64,000 bases of DNA from Blastobasis lacticolella (GCA_905147135.1 LR990056.1:12906001-12970000); one strand, 5' to 3'. Shown: positions 45,130-57,180, counted from the stretch's first letter. Numbers and translations: made by a program. The notes: a model not told the origin generated them from the letters alone.

Positions 45130-45493
45130 GACGACTTGGAAGATTTAATGGTTAACATGGTTTGCCACTGATGTCCCGGGTTCGATTTCCGACCGAGCAG
45201 AAATTGAAATATGAATTTAGATTTTTGGGTATGGGTTACCTATATGTATAATAAGCATGTATTTAAAAAGTATATAAATAGTTTATCATTTCTGTAGCAC
45301 CCATAACACAAGCTTTGCTTACTTATTTATTTATTTATTTATACCTTATGCACAAACAGTACATTGGCGGACTTAAAGCTAAAATAGCATTATCTACCAG
45401 TCTACCAGGAGAGATGACAGTTGACAAAAAGGTATACTAAGGTATAAGGTTACTTTGGGGTTAGATGGCGCAGTGTGAATTGTCCAAGCATAT
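45130..45493 (+). mobile_element. SINE family A copy split by an insertion
   Basis: Head and body (GGTTAACATGG, CCCGGGTTCGATTTCCG, CACAAGCTTTGCTTAC) run to 45321; the tail TTTGGGGTTAGATGGCG... resumes at about 45453. Between them lies a foreign block of about 131 bp. Confidence 0.75.
45322..45452 (-). mobile_element. Element with (TAAA)n tail nested in a SINE
   Basis: Plus strand starts with a TTTA run (TTATTTATTTATTTATTTAT), the reverse complement of an A-rich simple tail, then ACCTTATGCACAAACAGTAC. TTAC occurs at both junctions and may be a short target duplication. A similar run opens the block at 63757. Confidence 0.6.
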
Positions 45494-46689
45494 ATCCTTT
45501 TTTTATTAATTTATTTTTTTATGTAAACGCTGCAATCGGTATAATGAAAGGTACTGGGAAGCTTTTCTCTAGGTACGAATATACGTAACGCAGATGATAG
45601 ATGGCGTTGCCGGATGGTTAGAACTTGGTGACGAGTTTTTTTATATGCCTGAAAACACAGGGAAAACGTGGTGAAATATTGCTAGATTAAGCTAGATCGA
45701 CCCTACATACTAAATTTAATCGAAAATCTAGTCTGGATTCCAATTAATATACAAGAATAATTGCTCGTTTAACGGTTTGAATCAATTTAAAATTAAACCC
45801 ATACAGCGAACCATAGAACATTACCAGCGATCATTAGCCTCAGCTTTCATTACGACAGCATTACATTTTTATTTCTCTACCTTTTTTCGTCCTTATGTAA
45901 CCGTAGAATGTACTTTTAAATTTATGTGCCCGGTGTCGAGTTTCAGAATGCAATACAAATATTGGAGCCGTTCGAAATATGCGCTAGCTATTTCGCTGTA
46001 ATGTGGACAGTTATTTTTCTTCCGATGTAATTATTGAGGCATGTTTTATTTTTATTTCAGGTATGTATTTCTAATTCCAAAGCTATGGCAAAACATACAA
46101 CTAATACATACGTACCGACTTATTTATTTTTTGTTAATATTATTGATTAAACTAATTATTATACACAAGATACAGAAAATATAAATGATAGAAATGTAGA
46201 AGACACAACAGGTTATGTGTATTATTACTTATTATATGTACGTAATATCTACTTAATAATGTGTGTTTGTTTGCTTTATGTATAGTCGTATTCAAAGAAG
46301 CTAGGCTTTCAACAAAATATAAATAATGTTGGAGTACCTAAGAGAAGAAATTTCCTTATACATTTGAATTATTTTACGACTGTTACCACATATTTATTTC
46401 GTCATATGATATATATGCCTAAATACCTAATAGTTAACTGTTTTGTGATAGTTGTTATATGATTTTTTTTTGTATACTATTCCATGTTTTAATATGTTTT
46501 CAACGTTGTTTACCGTGAAATAGTAAGAACGAACATGGCAAGCTACGAAGCTCGATGGAAGCAAACTAATTTATATCGGAGCCTACTTAATTGGAGCGGG
46601 TTAAAGAGGACATAGAAACAATGTGTCTGTCTACTTTATATTATTGTTTTGTACAATAGAATACCTAATTAAATAATTACTAATTATTA
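45494..46689. other. No gene seen
   Basis: AT-rich, including 46020-46500 with almost no GC. The 74-residue frame at 45777-46001 is not recognised. Confidence 0.4.
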
Positions 46690-46885
46690 TATAAAACTAG
46701 CCGGACTTCTGATAAGTCCCGCGGGATTCTCCCAAAACATGAGTAAACTACTCTATGACAATCGGGACAAATACAGAATCCAACTAGTGAAATAATTTTT
46801 TAATCCGTTAAACGGTTTTTGAGTTTATCCATTGCAAACAAACAATCAAATCTTTTCTCTTTGCAATATTAGTATAGAGATATGC
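46690..46885 (-). mobile_element. Helitron-like fragment, reverse
   Basis: Starts AAACTAGCCGGACTTC (reverse of a GCTAGTTT end), followed by TCCCGCGGGATTCTCCC, TAATCCGTTAAACGGTTTTT and a 3' edge at TATTAGTATAGAGAT. Similar blocks occur at 47630. Confidence 0.5.
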
Positions 46886-47261
46886 CAGACACCACACAGC
46901 TTAAGACACACACTAGACCGTTACTGGCTGTTGATGCGATGATGGCTGCAACTTTCATTTCGTTATATTTATTACCATATCTCTATTATTTTGTGATCTC
47001 TACCATCACGAACTAATTCTGAACAACACATCTACTCTATCTATCTCTATCGCCTTGTAGGTAAGGTTTTGCCATGAAATTTGTACCAGCTGTTACAATG
47101 ACATTGCCCTTATGTAACTTACCTTTAGTCCATATAAGTCCAGTAAATAGACCTTATGGTCGAGCTAATTAACTTTATAAAGACTCATAACTTTTTATAA
47201 CTAGTTACAAGGTAAATAGTGTGAGTAAGTACCACGCCTTAGTTAACAATGACCTATTGGT

Positions 47262-47572
47262 CAAAAGGCCGGCTGGCAGGCCGTGTGGTGAGGCAGTGTG
47301 GTGCTCATCAGAGTAGAATAGTACCAACCCTTTACACTCGTGGGTGTCGTACAAGGCAACTAATGTTTTCGAGGCAAAAAATAAGATCTAGAGTATCCGT
47401 AGGCAGGAAAATGGGCAGCAACATTTTCCATTGTTATATTTATAACACTGCGATCTCCAACCCGCCTGCCAAGCATGGAGATTATGGCAATAACCTGGCC
47501 CTTTCGTGGGAGAGGCCCTTAATCCTGCAGTGGACTGTTATTATGCTGCTGGAACGCTGTGATGAGGATTTA
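47262..47572 (+). mobile_element. Repeat E copy
   Basis: AAAGGCCGGCTGGCAGGCCG at the left, then TGGGTGTCGTACAAGGCAAC, ACTGCGATCTCCAACCCGCC and CTTAATCCTGCAGTGGACTG. The 111-residue open frame runs through the repeat and is not a gene. Confidence 0.7.
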
Positions 47573-47629
47573 TCAAAATTGTAACTGGTAGCTTTTGTCG
47601 GAACTAAAATGTATCCGATAAATTATTGT

Positions 47630-47880
47630 CTTATTCATATATCACTGCAAAATTTCATCTAAATCCGTTCAGTACATAGTTTTTGCGGGAATGTTTAATA
47701 AACAGAGAACAAAAGAGTTTTCAATGCTAAACACCTACATTTTCGAATACTCTATATAACCTAACATGTTCGAATCTATAGACTTCCCGCCGTCTGTCTC
47801 TGTGTCTCTATGTATGTATCTATGTAATCTTAGATCTTTTAAAGTACGCAAAGGAGTCTAGTACTCTATATAATGTAGAG
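47630..47880 (+). mobile_element. Helitron-like fragments
   Basis: 47640-47705 has ATCACTGCAAAATTTCATCT and AAATCCGTTCAGTACATAGT; 47770-47870 has AGACTTCCCGCCGTCTGTCT and ATCTTAGATCTTTTAAAGTACGC, the latter matching 24795-24838 and 49620-49676. Confidence 0.45.
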
Positions 47881-49010
47881 CAAAATCAGCTCTACTTACA
47901 TAACACCTGTCTGATAGGTAGAGTCAAGGTGCCGGCGCCAAACGCCGACAGACTGACTCCCTCGCAACATCCTATCATACATACAGCTCTATAATGTAGT
48001 TACGGCCTACTGTCACGCGATCTCCGGATTTATTTTTGGATATCGCGGGATGGCAGTGGTGGGAAACTTTATCAATAAAGTAGCTATTAGCTGGCCCTAG
48101 TTTGTAGGTGTCAAGTGTAAAAGTTTTTCAATTTATTGCCTATGAGATAGTGGCATTATTTTGAATGCTGAAAGTTCAAGCATAAATTGTAGTTTGTGTT
48201 CCAATGTTGGCAGTGACTCTCTGCGTCCAATTCGAAATACGAAAATGCCGTCCGAATTTTTCTGAGTTTTCTTAAGCTTACATGGCAGGGTACTGGACAA
48301 ATTGTGATAGTATTATTTCGTATTCGGGCGAATAGTTTCGTAGGAGGCCGCCATTAGAAGCCATCATAAACTTGGAAGATTATAGATCTGTAATTTCTCG
48401 GATTGGGATCGGATGGATTGTGTAAGCGCTGTAATTATGGTTAACTTAACTTTTTGGTAGAAGTTGAGTTGCAGTCCAGTTTATAATGAAATATGGGGAA
48501 GAAGATTGTTATATATGCGACCGGGGGACACAAGTAAAACCACTGCTTGTTATAAACACACTGCTTTAATGACAGGTAGAGTCTTCTGTTAATACAGCGA
48601 AGTAACCGTTATCGGTAGGTACCCACATATACAACAAAGATAAATGTAAGAAAAGCGGAACGTGTCTTCGATGAATACTGACACTACCCTACCTATACCA
48701 AATTGTTTAGAGCAATAATTATGTGACTTTATTTTGTATTTTTTTGTTTTGATTTTATTTTGTATTATTGTAAGTTTGTGTTGTTTAAATGTTGCGTTAT
48801 GGCGTCCAGTTGATAATAAATTATTTATTTACCTTTACTAAGGTATTAGAATCCTTTTTGGAACCTTGTCACAATTGTTCTGTTAGTTTTTGCATCATGC
48901 AGTACCTAAGAATGAGTTTAGAATTTCCATGTCACGACCTATCTTACAGAAAGGCCCGTAAACAATTTTACAATTCAAGTTAACCCTTAAACACCGAACC
49001 GTTTACTGTT
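47881..49010. other. No gene seen
   Basis: Mixed AT-rich DNA. A repeat tail (GTTATGGCGTCCAGTTGATA) lies at 48715-48832. Confidence 0.4.
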
Positions 49011-49089
49011 CGCTCAAATTTTGCGTTGATAGGTTGTACGTAGTGTGGGCAGCAATGTGATGGAGTCTTTACTTATAAGGTTCCTGACA

Positions 49090-49260
49090 TGCGGAGCCTG
49101 AAGTGCTATAAAAGCCGCGCCTGCGCGTCGTAACTCACGTCTCGATTCCGCCCTTTCACTTTCCGGCCACCTCGGAAGATGGGCTTGCGAATGGTGCGCT
49201 GTGTACAGCCAACAGCGAATCGAGCCATTAAAAGCCAGTATAATATGAGCTAGCATCTCT
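49090..49260 (+). promoter_or_regulatory. Candidate TATA promoter
   Basis: TATAAAAG at 49107-49114 is followed by a GC-rich stretch with a possible start near 49135-49140 (TAACTCACG), the right spacing. Downstream, ATG at 49179 opens a 24-codon frame (MGLRMVRCVQPTANRAIKSQ...) and stops. An 87-residue minus frame overlaps. No product is recognised, so the call rests on the TATA box alone. Confidence 0.25.
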
Positions 49261-49584
49261 ATAGGCGTGCATAGCAATATTAACTCCTTTTATAATGGTT
49301 TTGGGTTGGTCGATGCGCTATCTTCTGTAGCTTTGTTCTAAGGTGGTAGTACGTGTATCAAGAATGTCTTCGTGACGTTATTTGATTCCCATAATTTTTT
49401 AAAATCTCAATCGCTAGATGAACTGGCAAGCGAGCTACCTGATGTTATAGGTGTTACCAACAGTATCGTCTAAATTTCCGGGAAATTTTGTTCTCGAATA
49501 GGCTGCAGCTAGCCTCCTCCCCTGCCAAAGCCACGGTTCCCGATGGAGTACTTTAGATTCGACCTTATTTGCGGTCTGGAACAT

Positions 49585-49680
49585 CTATATCTATCTATAC
49601 ATCGTATAAAACAAAGAGGCTTCCCGCCGTCTGTCCCTATGTATTTATCTATGTACGCTTAGATCTTTTAAATGCGGGAA
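49585..49680 (+). mobile_element. Helitron-like 5' fragment
   Basis: TATACATCGTATAAAACAAA, GAGGCTTCCCGCCGTCTGTC, CTTAGATCTTTTAAA, cut off at 49677. Confidence 0.45.
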
Positions 49681-49865
49681 AATGTTTCCCTGCACAAAAC
49701 AACGACATTCCACATTCGAAGCGACATGCGCCCGATATCGTGTTAAAAACAACAACGGTGTTGGAAATACAATACACTTTCTCTACAATATCACCTGATT
49801 TTTCAATCCCTAAAAAATATTTTTACCTAGAAACTGTTTTTATATAGAAATCAAGTTCGAAATCG

Positions 49866-49998
49866 TTGTTCCTAAGGTTGTCTGGAAGAGATCACATTAG
49901 TGATAAGACCGCCCTTTGTACTATCTACCATATTTTTTGTTTAACTATACTTGTGTTCTCTGGTGTGCAATAAAGAGTTTTGTATTGTATTGTATTGT
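49866..49998 (+). mobile_element. LINE-type 3' UTR (repeat F)
   Basis: GGTTGTCTGGAAGAGATCAC, TGATAAGACCGCCCTTTGTA and GTGTGCAATAAAGAG followed by a TTGTATTGTATTG tail. An inverted copy is at 61545-61665. AATAAA supplies a polyadenylation signal. Confidence 0.65.
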
Positions 49999-50454
49999 AA
50001 TCGTTGTAATTTCATAGTTTATAGATTATCAACGGACAAAGTAATCGTTGTAATATTAGTAAGTGTAGACAGTATATCAATGCGGTACTAATACAAATAC
50101 ACCATTAACTTCTTAATATCTCATCATAATACTAGGTCGTAACAATACCAGACAAAAAACTATTAAAATTTATTACTCATCATATTTATCATCTCACTGA
50201 CCTCAAACATTCCATACGCACAATCTGTCGGCTGGCAAAATCATATCAGAAGGACATTGAGCATTGTCAGGTGTCGAAATAACTGGCTTGACATATTCTA
50301 TAAATATACCTATACTATGCCGGCACATAGACGCAACCTCATAACGAGGGAACATTGATGATAATTTCGAAAGTGTACGTGTGGTCGAATCTGAAACTTG
50401 AAGCATCCAGCCAATGGAGTATTACCATGGAGTATGGAGTGGAGAAAGTGGTGG

Positions 50455-50580
50455 ACTGTACCTTCAACTGGCGTAAATGTTTAAAGATGTATGAATGTGC
50501 TAGAGGCAAAAGAGGTGTGTCAGGATCCTAGCTTGTGGCACTCGATAGTCTCTGCCTACTCCTGTGGGGCGCGCGTGGGC
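50455..50580 (+). repeat. Interspersed repeat H copy
   Basis: GACTGTACCTTCAACTGGCG, GAGGTGTGTCAGGATCCTAG and ACTCGATAGTCTCTGCCTAC, in the order of the copy at 26222-26375. Confidence 0.6.
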
Positions 50581-50739
50581 TATTAATGATTGTTTTATAA
50601 TCCTAATAAACATTCCTAAGTCTACGAGCTACTCCGATACAAAAAATTTGCGATATGCATAACTCCACGGAGTATCAACCTTTTACTTCCTGATTAAATT
50701 TGTGTCTGGTTCTGTGGCACCTCTGTCGTGTCTGGGTGT

Positions 50740-51045
50740 TAAAACTCAATAGCTCTTTGGGTCGCCGCTGTATATCCTGCCTGAGGTCGCAACTGTACGA
50801 GTATATCCCGCCTAAACATGAGTTACACCAGTGGGAACGAGTAGTTAGACCTAGTCTGTTTCAAAGTACCAGAGCATGGAGCGGGTGCTGGCCGGTCCCT
50901 CGAGCATTCTCCGTGGCGAAAGCGTCGAGCCGCCCGCGGCAGCTTCCGCCGCACGCGGAACCCGCTGTTGGGAAACTGCCTGCAATCCATGATTTCCTAG
51001 TCCCACATTCCTTGGGATTGGATGTAGTCTATGATTTTTAGAACT
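50740..51045. other. GC-rich block with open frames on both strands, unassigned
   Basis: GTCGAGCCGCCCGCGGCAGC and CGCACGCGGAACCCGCTG stand out from AT-rich surroundings. A 113-residue plus frame (50700-51041) and a 66-residue minus frame (50851-51051) cross it. Neither resembles a family I know. Confidence 0.25.
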
Positions 51046-52149
51046 AAGCAAGAAAGCAATGAATAAATTTGAAGCTTCCTATCTAAATATAAAAGTTTAG
51101 AATGTTTGTTACTGTTCACGTATACGTATTTTTTTTAACTTATATACCAGAGAAACATGTATGAATATGTTTAATTTATCTCGAAATTAAAAGTAGTTGC
51201 CGCTGGAAAACGATTTAACTAAATTATTCGAGAACGAATATAATAGCTATATGTACAAACCACGGATCCAATGTGGATACCAGAGACCTCACTCGAGTCC
51301 AACAATATGTAAAATTTGGTGATGATGATGATGAATAATTATTTTAATTTTTAATATTTCTAAGAAACTTCCGCGGCACCGTAACTGCCCGAATGAATCT
51401 TTAAACCACTACAGTTGGAAAACTACCTATCAACCAAAGAAGACTGGTTTTCATTTCATCGCCCTATCCAAGGAATCGGCAATAATTTTATTTTATGTAC
51501 TACCTCCATAAAGCTTTGCAAATCGCAGGTGCTTATAATGTTACTGCTTATTAGGGCCGCTTTAGCATGATGCCTTTAATACGGAATATTGCACGTGTAG
51601 GTAACATATCATTACCAACGGTCATATCGAAAGCGGCTGTCAATTCGCACGATTGCGCCTACACGCAGATTTATTCCTCAAAATTGACCGCTACACTGAC
51701 CTGTAGGTTCAACTTTCGATCTGGGGTAGGTACAGTCAGGTTACTTGTTACTTATGTCACCAGCCATATTTGTGGTTTTGTATTCACATAATAGCTTGCT
51801 CCAAAATAACTACATTAAGACAGCATTAATTGTTATGTAGTCAACTCCTGTGGCTTAATGGTGATCCGACTGACATCATTTACTAATACCAAATAAGTCC
51901 AGCCCACGATTTTTGCTTGAACTTTGAGTTTTAATTGATATACTATAACTTTATTCAAGTCATGGATATTTTAATATTTTTAAATATACAACTTCGTGTA
52001 GTTTTAAATGTATAAAATTTACATATTGTGAGATTGATGTAAATTACAATTGTTTCCTGATTCCAATACATTTTACAATACATTCGTGGGAAATAGGTGA
52101 AACTTGCCGGTTTCACGAAAAAGGTCCCATGGGAGACCTTAGTAAAAAA
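51046..52149. other. No gene seen
   Basis: AT-rich; a GATGATGATGATG run at 51319-51332 may be a LINE tail remnant. Confidence 0.4.
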
Positions 52150-52258
52150 ACGCGTCGTCGGACGCGAGAACCAACAGAACGACGTGAGGATGCCCATGAT
52201 CGGGCAAAGTGGAAAAGAAAAAATAGTAGTATTGACCGTTCGAATGATGGTGATAATA
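52150..52258 (+). mobile_element. Repeat D copy, diverged
   Basis: CGCGAGAACCAACAGAACGA, GAGGATGCCCATGATCGGGC, AAAGTGG and the end GAATGATGGTGATAATAA. Confidence 0.55.
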
Positions 52259-52557
52259 AATACTTTTCTGACGTATTATTTTAACAGTGCAGTCTATAAT
52301 GTGCATTCGAAACCACCAAAGTGCCTAGTGACATGTGTTACGGAACAGACTGTACATTAATATCACCAGTCAACACCCATTGTATCGCAGAGCTCTATAA
52401 AGTATGGACACGGCAGTCACTATCTCGAGTGGAACAAATTTTCATTTACGACCTTTATGACCAATAACAGGTACCGCCCACCAATATGAACCTCTTGGAC
52501 AACCACTCCCTGTGATTGAATCAACGGTATTTTTGAAGACCTTTAATTATCGGGTCT

Positions 52558-52865
52558 TTACTTTATTAATGGTCATTGTAACTGTGCATCGATGAAGATG
52601 AGACTGCTATGTCAAATGAACTGCGGTGTTCCACGATGTGTGGAGACCATTTCCAATGAAATAAAGAAAATTGATACCAGTGTCAAGTATTCTATAGGCC
52701 CTATGACAAAGATTAGACTTTTTTTGTAATAAGACTAGCTAGGCATTTTACCAGCGACATCTAAATTGCTTTTTAAATTTAGTCTAGCCAAGCATTTAAC
52801 CGCCATATCACCTGGTGGTAAGTGACGGTGCGGCCGAAGATGAAGCATGTCTGTCTAGGACCTCT
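52558..52865 (-). mobile_element. Repeat G copy 1 (LINE 3' region)
   Basis: TTACTTTATTAATGGTCATT, GGTGTTCCACGATGTGTGGA, GACTAGCTAGGCATTTTACC, ACCTGGTGGTAAGTGACGGT and GCATGTCTGTCTAGG. The same modules occur in the same order at 56829-57180. The related piece at 60890-61120 carries LINE C-terminal coding on the minus strand, which sets the strand. Confidence 0.6.
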
Positions 52866-53820
52866 TCGTTAGGTGATTGTAAAATTAATTTAAAGTTTTA
52901 TCCTTTTGTTCATCCTCCCATATCAAAGTCGACCAATCAGGATCCACGACTCTTTTCACGCTGGCTTCTGTTTGTTTTCTTTGATCTGATTGGTCGAATT
53001 CAAAATACAAATTCGGAAACATGACCCGGAAAACGAATGTATGCGGCCGGCCTTAATTTCCAGAAGGAAGAATCGTAGGATGGGTCATGGGATATCCTAC
53101 GATGTTTCCAAGTTCGAAACGAGTATTTTTCTTTCAATGTTTTATATTTTGATATTGGATCCGTAATTCACACACACAATAATGTAATTACAGGCTTAGA
53201 GGTTTGCCTTCAAAAATCCTCCAGAATGTTTTTCATTCTATAAGATTCTGAAACAAAAGTTTCTCGCTCCAATATTGTCTTACTGGCCAGTACTTTGTAA
53301 TTTCCAGCCGCTCACAAAAACACTTCGCCGTTTTATTATATTGGTGATTGTTTTGGCGGCACGTACTCTGTAGATGTGAAAGCAATCGGTAATTGTGTTA
53401 CGTAATGCCTTGTAGCGTTTTTTGGTCCAGCCTCTTATGTCAGAACACAGGTTTTGTTAAGGGTGAAATGTAAAAATTCCGGAATTTGGCGGCATATTTG
53501 GGTACACGTAACTTCTGTTACGCGGATTCGATACCAACGTTATAAGTAAAAAAAAGTAAAAACAAGTGTAGCGCGTTGATATCTTTTATATGTTGACTTT
53601 GGAAATTATCACGTTGATTATAACTAGTGTCAAATATGAAGAGACTTGGCGGGTCACGTGGTTCGACTTGCGCTGCATACGATTACCTGCGCGAAATCCC
53701 CTCCACTGCCATTTGACAAGTCTCTTCTTTCGTGACGCGGATAATACCTTGCATAGTTCCAGTCATGTAAAACTAAAGCTGAGGGGCGGTGGAAGGGGGA
53801 CTTCTTACCAACAACCCTAA
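52866..53820. other. No gene seen
   Basis: Direct and inverted words (GACCAATCAGGATCC near 52932, CTGATTGGTCGAATTC near 52986) give a small imperfect inverted repeat. No credible frame. Confidence 0.4.
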
Positions 53821-53821
53821 T

Positions 53822-53996
53822 CCTAACTAATATTATAAATACGAAAGTAACTTTGTCGGCTGAACTACTGAATCGTTTTTCCTCTGGAACCCTGAGATGA
53901 ACGTAGACTATGTGACGTCATCATGAAGTCAATATGGCGGCGACTGTGTATACATATAGTGTACGCAGACGAAGTCGTGGACGGGCAGCTAGTTTG
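53822..53996 (+). mobile_element. Helitron-like fragment ending GCAGCTAGT
   Basis: AACTTTGTCGGCTGAACTAC, GAACGTAGACTATGTGACGT, GTACGCAGACGAAGTCGTGG and the end CGGGCAGCTAGT at 53983-53994. Confidence 0.6.
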
Positions 53997-55704
53997 TTAT
54001 ATTTTTTTGTTTCATATTACAGAAAGGCTGGTTTTTTTTTCATATGAGATAACTACAACAAACGCATCTGTAGCGTTGTTTCAAAATCTTTTGACCAAGA
54101 TTTTCAAGATTTAATCACCGTACGGCATCTTCACGTAACAATTTCATAATTTAATCAGAACGCAGTCTTCACTGACTTGAAATGGTGGAAACAATAGGTG
54201 CTGAACAAATGTTGGTACTATTTAATTAATCTGTCGAGAAACTACTGGTGTTTTGCAATAAAATGTGCATAACTAATGTAAATATTTTATCACATATTCT
54301 GAACAATAGGCTGTATCTTGTGTTTCATAATTATAGGCTAGTCCAGTCTTCATTAGGCGGTTACCACAGCTATGTAATACGCGGAAAGCGCTAATCAGAT
54401 ATGTGGAGCGAAATGAGTGTCTAGTTTCTTGGTGTGAGTGACAGCTAGAATGTGTTAGAATTAGAACTAATGATGCCGATTATGCGGCCAACGGTTGAGT
54501 TGAACTACGAATTATTGTATAAAAAAAGTATACAGGTAAGTAGTTTATCATTAGCAACACCCATAACATACATACATTTAAGCATATTTATCTCTATATT
54601 TATAATTTCGTATATTATTCGCGTGAACTAGAAATTTAAATTCAGCGATAAAGTGTCAGGCTAAACTTAGGTTTAGGTCATAAAGTCAGTGTACCTTCGG
54701 CAGTATATTTTATTTGATGGTTTAGGTAGGCCTACCACAAATACAAATAGTTTGTTCATAAAAAAGAAATGGTAACAGTAAACTTGTTACACGTTTTGTA
54801 GATAACATTGAATAAGTACTGGAATCGATCTTAATTCTAATTATTAACGTTTTAGAATAGAATAGAAAGCATTTAATTACGCGACAAAAACACTACAATA
54901 ATTTGAAACATACACAAGAAAGAAAAAAGACACAGAAAAACTTATTAAGTAGGTTAGGTAGAAAATACAGAAGACAGCTTCCCAACCCACCGGGTGGATT
55001 TTAGCGTCATCATATTCATGACGTCATCATCATCATCATCAACATTTTATAATGTCGTTTACTGTAATAATCACGAGAGTTGCTAATAGAAGTGTTCGAA
55101 TATTATACACAGGATTTTTTTTTCATTCAGTCGTACGGTTCTAACAGTCCTTATTCCAAACATAGCATTAAATTACCGATACAAAGTTCAAATGCCGCAA
55201 TTATTTGAAATTTATAAATGACTAGTTTCTTTAACTTCTTTTTTCCAATCATAATTCCTTATAGTTGAAATACTTAGAATTTATATAATTTACCGAGCTT
55301 AGAATTCCGTAATCGAAATAAAAAATGTCTGTGGTCTGTGGAACCGGCAGTGAGGGAGGGAGGGGAGTGGGGAGTCCAAGATTATCAGAGAGCCTCATTC
55401 AATTAACAAAAATAAAATGGTAACATGAGAATCAACTTTCGCGCTGGCGTTCGCCCGTAAAGGCTGTAGCATAGTGACGCGGAGAGCGGACGGAATTATA
55501 TAAAGTCTGACTAGGAATTTAAGAGGTTTGTCACGAGTGGCAAAAGGGAGGCACTGTTGCTGTTACTTGCTGAGCCGCAAAAAATACGCGCCGTATATTC
55601 CTGATCAGGCTTTACATTAATATTATCACAGTTAGTCTACTAAAAGAAAATGGTATCTCATGAATTTATTTTGTTATTAACTTGGTCTTAATATTGATAT
55701 TTTA
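53997..55704. other. No gene seen; SINE A tail fragment
   Basis: A SINE A tail fragment is at 54515-54569 (AAAAAGTATACAGGTAAGTA, TTTATCATTAGCAACACCCA). A CATCATCATCATC run is at 55026-55039 and a GAGGGAGGGAGGGGAG run at 55354. No coding frame. Confidence 0.4.
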
Positions 55705-55775
55705 TAATAATAGGTGGCCTAATAACTAGCGTCGTTGTAAACGAGAGGTACCGAGTTCGATTCTCTTTGGATTCA
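55705..55775 (+). mobile_element. tRNA-headed SINE (family D) head
   Basis: GGTGGCCTAATAACTAGCG fits an A box and ACCGAGTTCGATTCTC a B box at tRNA-like spacing. No paired acceptor stem; an AT-rich body follows. Confidence 0.5.
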
Positions 55776-55959
55776 TCTCGAATAAAAATGTAGGTTTTAA
55801 CTGAACTTAGCGAATAGCATTAAATTGTTGTAATCTACGTTCAATATAAATATAGTTGAAAACCTTGAAGTCCTTTTTTAGAAGTCGGGAGTTCTGATAT
55901 ATAAGATATCTGTTAGCATCATAAGTTCTATTAAAAACTCTTGCACGCAAACGTAATAC

Positions 55960-56215
55960 AAAAGCTCCGCTCGTCGCTTACCCACGCACCATGCCCTCTC
56001 CCTTAGGCTTATCTCAAAAACAATGCCGCCGCGAGAGAAAAACGAATTGTCTCTTGAAAACGAACGCAATCTCGATTGAGTTATCGCGATCTCGGTATCG
56101 TGGCGTGCAAACCACTCCTCTCTTTTGTGGTCGGGTAACCGATGCGTGGAAAGCGAGCCGAGGAAGTTGACGAGTGCTCGTTAACGTTCGCGTGTGACAA
56201 TTGACAGCTATGTTT
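55960..56215. other. CpG-rich block, possible regulatory island
   Basis: GCCGCCGCGAGAGAAAAACG, TTATCGCGATCTCGGTATCG and GCGAGCCGAGGAAG in AT-rich surroundings. Short minus-strand frames only. No TATA or donor linked to it. Confidence 0.25.
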
Positions 56216-56585
56216 TTGTCTATCATCGCAATTAATAAGAACTATAATATTTTATAAGTGCTCATCTAAAAGATTTCTATTCATTTTATATAAATTTAAT
56301 TTGACACATCTTACGTCAATTTTAAGTACCTACTAACCTAAAAGTTGTCAATTAATGAATTTAAAAATGTATCAACTTGTATTCTACGGAAGAGCGGGGC
56401 TTCCTGCTTCAGGTATTTTATTGTATAATTTATAGTATAGTATTTAAAGTATAAAATATAATGATAGTCTGAAGACGCCTAAAAGAATTGGTGTACAGAA
56501 GGCAGCGTAATAACCAATATATCAGACCAGTATTTAATAAAATAGCATGACGGGGATGCGCAGACAAACACGTGTAGAACACGGG

Positions 56586-56715
56586 TGCGAATGCCGATAG
56601 CGCGAAGACGATTGCGCGAAAGCTTGAATGTGCGATGGTTCATTTGTGCGAAAAATCAATTCCGCGAAAGGTTCAAAGAGTGATCATTCAGTTGTGCGAA
56701 TTCCATTGCGCGATT
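56586..56715. repeat. Degenerate 16-bp tandem array, nine units
   Basis: The word (C/T)GCGA(A/T), or a variant, starts at 56586, 56601, 56615, 56631, 56647, 56663, 56679, 56695 and 56709; five in a row are exactly 16 bp apart, the others 14-15. Between them lie AT-rich words such as TTCATTTG, ATCAATTC and TTCCATTG. Neither strand shows a conserved protein. Confidence 0.75.
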
Positions 56716-56828
56716 GGAACAGAGTTGGTTCAAAGTTTAAGAGTACGTGGACGGGTTCACATGAACCCAATTCGACTCGTACGTATCATCGAAAAATACG
56801 TAAGGCATGTATTTTTTTTATAACTAGC

Positions 56829-57180
56829 TTACTTTATTAATGGTCATTGTAACTGTGCTTCGATAAAGATGCGACTTATGTCAAATGAACTATGGTGTTC
56901 CACGATGTGTGGAGACCATTCCAATGAAATAGAGAAAATTGATAGCAGTGTCAACTATTTAATAAAAAAGATAAGATTTCTAATTAGACTAGCCAGGCAT
57001 TTGAACGGCGCAATCTCATTTGTTTTTTTTTATTCGCCTGGCTAGGTATTTGTCCGCCATCTCACTTGGTGATGCGGCCAAAAGATGGAGCATGCCGTTC
57101 AAGGAACAGCTTATTCACACTAGCCTTAAAGACGTCCAGATGATCAGGGAACACGCAGGCAACTTGTTAGCCGTTTGAAT
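56829..57180 (-). mobile_element. Repeat G copy 2 (LINE 3' region)
   Basis: TTACTTTATTAATGGTCATT, GGTGTTCCACGATGTGTGGA, GACTAGCCAGGCATTTGAAC, TTCGCCTGGCTAGGTATTTG, GCTTATTCACACTAGCCTTA and AGACGTCCAGATGATCAGGG. Partly self-duplicated around the 'GACTAGCCAGGC' word. Confidence 0.6.

Noticed and set aside
47249..47584. 111-residue open frame
   Set aside because: It coincides with repeat E, whose other copies do not preserve the frame.
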